Source: CAZXYF01 sp964644705 (GTDB lineage Bacteria > Planctomycetota > Brocadiia > SM23-32). Taken from it: a stretch of DNA of 8,323 bases. Position numbers and translations under genes: made by a program. The number at the start of each line of letters is the position of its first letter. Within the stretch, counting starts at the first letter, position 1. The stretch spans positions 1 through 8,323 of the forward strand of contig CAZXYF010000137.1 in NCBI GenBank assembly GCA_964644705.1. Reading direction: 5' to 3'. The notes beneath the pieces are model-generated. The model did not search any database and was not told where the DNA came from. It saw only the letters and a list, made by a program, of their open reading frames with translations. Shown piece after piece: positions 6,430 to 8,323 of the stretch.

Positions 6430-6561
6430 TCACGGTGCTTTTGTGTCCTGCAGAATAAAGGGCATATCAAGCCGTTTTTTGTGTGACCCGGAACCGGTGA
6501 CGTATTGTTGGATTATGGGCCGGGAAATGCGCAGGAGATCACAACACTTTGTACCCTTAAT
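6430..6561 (+). other. Long 5' leader of the methyltransferase mRNA
   Basis: This stretch between the predicted start site and the ribosome-binding site has no protein-coding features. The first bases CGTCAC (6428-6433) can pair with GTGACG (6497-6502). Inside, a loose stem ending in GCCG is followed by six T (6475-6480), faintly like an attenuator. It does not match a cobalamin or other riboswitch I can recognise. The in-frame extension from an upstream ATG at 6505 does not resemble the protein family. Confidence 0.3.
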
Positions 6562-6566
6562 GGAGG
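6562..6566 (+). promoter_or_regulatory. Shine-Dalgarno GGAGG that fixes the methyltransferase start
   Basis: GGAGG lies 7 bases before the ATG at 6574. It selects that ATG over the in-frame ATG at 6505, which would add 23 residues before the conserved MLIIAERIN start. Confidence 0.85.
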
Positions 6567-6573
6567 ACGACGC

Positions 6574-7389
6574 ATGCTTATCATCGCCGAACGTATCAAT
6601 GCCACCCGGGATTCGATTGCTCAGGCACTGGAGGAGCGAGACGCAGAATTTCTTGCGCAGGAAGCGTCAATGCAGGAGGAATGCGGGGCGGATTTTATCG
6701 ATGTCAATGCGGGCAGTGATCCGGCGAAGGAACTAGAAAATCTAACATGGGCCGTGGAGGTCGTTCAGGATAACACGGACCTGCCCCTCTGTATTGATTC
6801 GGCCGGCGCGGAAGGCTTCCGCCAGGCACTGGAGGTCGTGGAAAAGGATGACGTGATGCTCAACAGCGTCAACGGTGAAAAGGAACACATGAAGGAAATA
6901 TTCCCGATCGCCGCCGATAGCGATGCACGGCTGGTGGGTCTCCTGATGGACGATGACGGTCTGCCGTCGGGTGTTGATGATCGCATGGCGATTCTTGACA
7001 AGATTGTGACGGGCGCCGACAGCGCTGGAATCGACGTCGAAAAACTCTACATCGATCCCTGCGTCCAACCTCTCAGCACGAGCCCGGATCAGGCGCCGGC
7101 GGTGATTGAAACGGTGGAGCGAATCATGACGGAGTATCCGGGTATCCACACGACATGTGGTCTGTCAAACATTGGTTTTGGCCTGCCTTACCGGAGCATA
7201 CTGAATCGATCCTATCTGTGCCTTCTGATAGGGGCTGGATTGGATAGTGCAATCGCGGATCCCACATCTCGAGATCTGATGGCGACGGCTCTGGCGACGG
7301 AGGCGCTCTGTGGTAAGGACGATTATTGCATGAATTACATGCAGGCGGACCGGGCGGGACTTTTGCGATGCACCGAACAGGATGAGTAA
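6574..7389 (+). CDS. Methyltetrahydrofolate:corrinoid protein methyltransferase (AcsE/MtgA-like, pterin-binding TIM barrel)
   Basis: Members move a methyl group between methyltetrahydrofolate and the cobalt of a corrinoid protein, in the Wood-Ljungdahl pathway (AcsE) or in demethylation of methylated amines and similar compounds (MtgA). The 271 residues match the family. Visible motifs are MLIIAERINATRDSI (1-15), FIDVNAGSDP (41-50), LCIDSAGAE (72-80), MLNSVNGEKE (95-104), KLYIDPCVQP (157-166), TCGLSNIGFGLPYRSILNRSYL (194-215) and DSAIADP (224-230). Asp75, Asn97, Asp161 and Asn199 fall where the Moorella AcsE pterin-binding Asp75, Asn96, Asp160 and Asn199 lie, so it is probably active. The GLSNIGFGLPYR form is closer to the general or MtgA-like branch than to classical AcsE. 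No corrinoid protein, activator or CODH subunit is in view, so the pathway is open. The stop overlaps the next gene by 8 bp (ATGAGTAA), indicating coupled translation. Confidence 0.9.
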   Translation: MLIIAERINATRDSIAQALEERDAEFLAQEASMQEECGADFIDVNAGSDPAKELENLTWAVEVVQDNTDLPLCIDSAGAEGFRQALEVVEKDDVMLNSVNGEKEHMKEIFPIAADSDARLVGLLMDDDGLPSGVDDRMAILDKIVTGADSAGIDVEKLYIDPCVQPLSTSPDQAPAVIETVERIMTEYPGIHTTCGLSNIGFGLPYRSILNRSYLCLLIGAGLDSAIADPTSRDLMATALATEALCGKDDYCMNYMQADRAGLLRCTEQDE

Positions 7390-8227
7390 TCATCGCCGGG
7401 AGGTAAAAAAGGGGCTCCCTGCTGAGAGCCAGGTGCGTATCCCCGCTGGAGATGATCGACTGGCGGGGATGTTGCACGAAGCGGACGCCGGGATGACCGA
7501 TGAGGCGGTTGTGGTATGCCCACCGTTTGGTGATGAACGGAAGAGTGCATGGAGGGCGCTGACGCATCTGGCGCGAATCCTGGCCAGCGGAGGATATCCC
7601 GTCGTTCAGTTTGATTACTGGGGATGCGGCGAGAGTGCGGGGGACTTTCTTGATGCGTCATTATCCACCCGCTTGCGGGACATATCTGCTGCGGCGGATT
7701 ACCTCCGCCGGACCACCGGAGCCGACCGCCTGGGTCTGCTGGGATTGCGTCTGGGGGCGACGCTGGCAACGCGGGTTGCTGCTGAACGCACGGATTGCAC
7801 CACCATGGTCCTGTTAGAACCAATCGTGGAGATAGCAAAATATTTTGACCGGATGATGCAACGCAAAAAGATCCGACAGATGATAACGGCGGGGAAAGCC
7901 CAGGGCGGGGAGACTGGAACTGATATCGTGGATCTGGATGGCTACGCGATGCGGCGTGCTACTCTCGAAGAGTTGCAGCAGCTGCGTTTTGGGGCGGGGA
8001 AGACAGGATGTGAAAGGCGCACACTCCTTGTGCAGATCTCGTTCAACGAAACCCTCCGTTCGAACGTAGAACAGGCCTCAGGCATATTGCGGGATCAGGA
8101 AGGCAGGGAACCGCAGGTGGAAAAACTTGTCATGCCGCCGTTCTGGAGCAGGGTGGACGTGACTGATACCGGCGAGCTTAATGCGGTTGTGAAAAGCTTT
8201 ATGGTTGGTGACGATGGGCGCGACTGA
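7382..8227 (+). CDS. Alpha/beta-hydrolase-fold protein resembling exosortase-associated hydrolases, without the usual nucleophile
   Basis: The 281 residues show the alpha/beta-hydrolase plan: strand plus oxyanion-type loop VVVCPPFGDERKSAWRAL (43-60), GYPVVQFDYWGCGESAG (71-87), and the nucleophile-elbow position LGLLGLRLGATLA (117-129). Where typical members have G-x-S-x-G, this has G-L-R-L-G, with Arg123 in place of Ser. No histidine appears near the C-terminal PPFWSRVDVTD (252-262), where the catalytic His is normally expected. The LRLGA and PPFW wording recalls the exosortase-A-system hydrolase 2 group as I remember it; no exosortase or PEP-CTERM gene is present here to support that. It may be a non-catalytic fold or use other residues. 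There is no signal peptide, so it should be cytoplasmic. The start overlaps the methyltransferase stop by 8 bp and its own Shine-Dalgarno is poor, so it probably depends on translational coupling. The function is unknown. Confidence 0.7.
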   Translation: MSNHRREVKKGLPAESQVRIPAGDDRLAGMLHEADAGMTDEAVVVCPPFGDERKSAWRALTHLARILASGGYPVVQFDYWGCGESAGDFLDASLSTRLRDISAAADYLRRTTGADRLGLLGLRLGATLATRVAAERTDCTTMVLLEPIVEIAKYFDRMMQRKKIRQMITAGKAQGGETGTDIVDLDGYAMRRATLEELQQLRFGAGKTGCERRTLLVQISFNETLRSNVEQASGILRDQEGREPQVEKLVMPPFWSRVDVTDTGELNAVVKSFMVGDDGRD

Positions 8228-8323
8228 GTAGCGAGTTCCCAGAGATGCAGCTCAGCGGTTGGCAATAAGAGCTTTCAGCTCATCCATTTATTTCCCACCT
8301 CATACCCAAGATTCCGTGCTCTT
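8228..8323. other. Terminal non-coding stretch, no gene assigned
   Basis: After the hydrolase stop I see no open frame with a ribosome-binding site. A small hairpin GAGCT-TTC-AGCTC (8269-8281) is followed by a moderately T-rich run on the plus strand; it is too short to call a terminator. On the minus strand a frame entering from the window edge stops at about 8276 (reading RARNLGYEVGNKWMS), which might be the end of a convergent gene but cannot be judged from 15 residues. Confidence 0.3.

Noticed and set aside
6230..6433. A 67-codon minus-strand open frame in the divergent intergenic region
   Set aside because: It has no recognisable domain and spans the promoter elements for the plus-strand genes.
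6505..6573. Upstream in-frame ATG for the methyltransferase
   Set aside because: It has no Shine-Dalgarno, and the added 23 residues are not in the family; the GGAGG at 6562-6566 fits the ATG at 6574.
8269..8281. Hairpin GAGCT-TTC-AGCTC as a terminator for the right-hand unit
   Set aside because: The stem is only five pairs with a three-base loop, and the following run is not a continuous T tract.
8316..8323. GTGCTCTT at the very end, the first bases of a TruSeq adapter reverse complement
   Set aside because: Only eight bases, and the same 8-mer occurs at about 1260 inside tatC, so chance is sufficient.

Overview
The window looks like a scaffold from an uncultured, diderm (Gram-negative-type) bacterium, assembled from short reads. 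The chromosomal housekeeping genes, a sigma-54 factor, a TatC with a FecR-like periplasmic extension and a corrinoid-dependent C1 methyltransferase point away from a plasmid or phage. DnaX and RpoN read like those of the Planctomycetes/PVC group or a nearby candidate phylum, but this is an impression from sequence style, not a phylogeny. An Illumina Nextera adapter remnant next to a 10-N gap (868-960) shows that tatC is partly an assembly artefact.

Left block, minus strand, in transcription order from 6184 down to 16: a large SRP RNA with an Alu domain (5915-6184, about 270 nt), dnaX (4214-5851), a ybaB/EbfC-family gene (3826-4167), recR (3134-3748), rpoN (1558-3030) and tatC with a C-terminal FecR-like domain (16-1404). 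SRP RNA-dnaX-ybaB-recR is a well-known conserved neighbourhood: protein targeting, clamp loading, a DNA-binding protein and recombinational repair. I see no convincing intrinsic terminator between these genes, so partial co-transcription is likely. rpoN (103-bp gap) and tatC (153-bp gap) may have their own promoters.

Middle, 6185-6573: a divergent intergenic region. It separates the SRP RNA (leftward) from a rightward two-gene unit. It holds a good sigma-70-type promoter (TTGACG-18-TATACT), a second weaker copy 47 bp upstream within a repeated 13-mer, and a leader of about 140 nt.

Right block, plus strand: a methyltetrahydrofolate:corrinoid methyltransferase (6574-7389), overlapped by 8 bp by an alpha/beta-hydrolase-fold protein (7382-8227) that lacks the usual nucleophilic serine. 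The last 96 bases hold no gene I can support.

The observations most worth following are: the TatC-FecR fusion with a probable seventh membrane helix; a nine-A run in dnaX at which a slip in either direction meets a stop almost at once, predicting a gamma-type short product; the Alu-bearing SRP RNA directly upstream of dnaX; and the adapter insertion that corrupts tatC.
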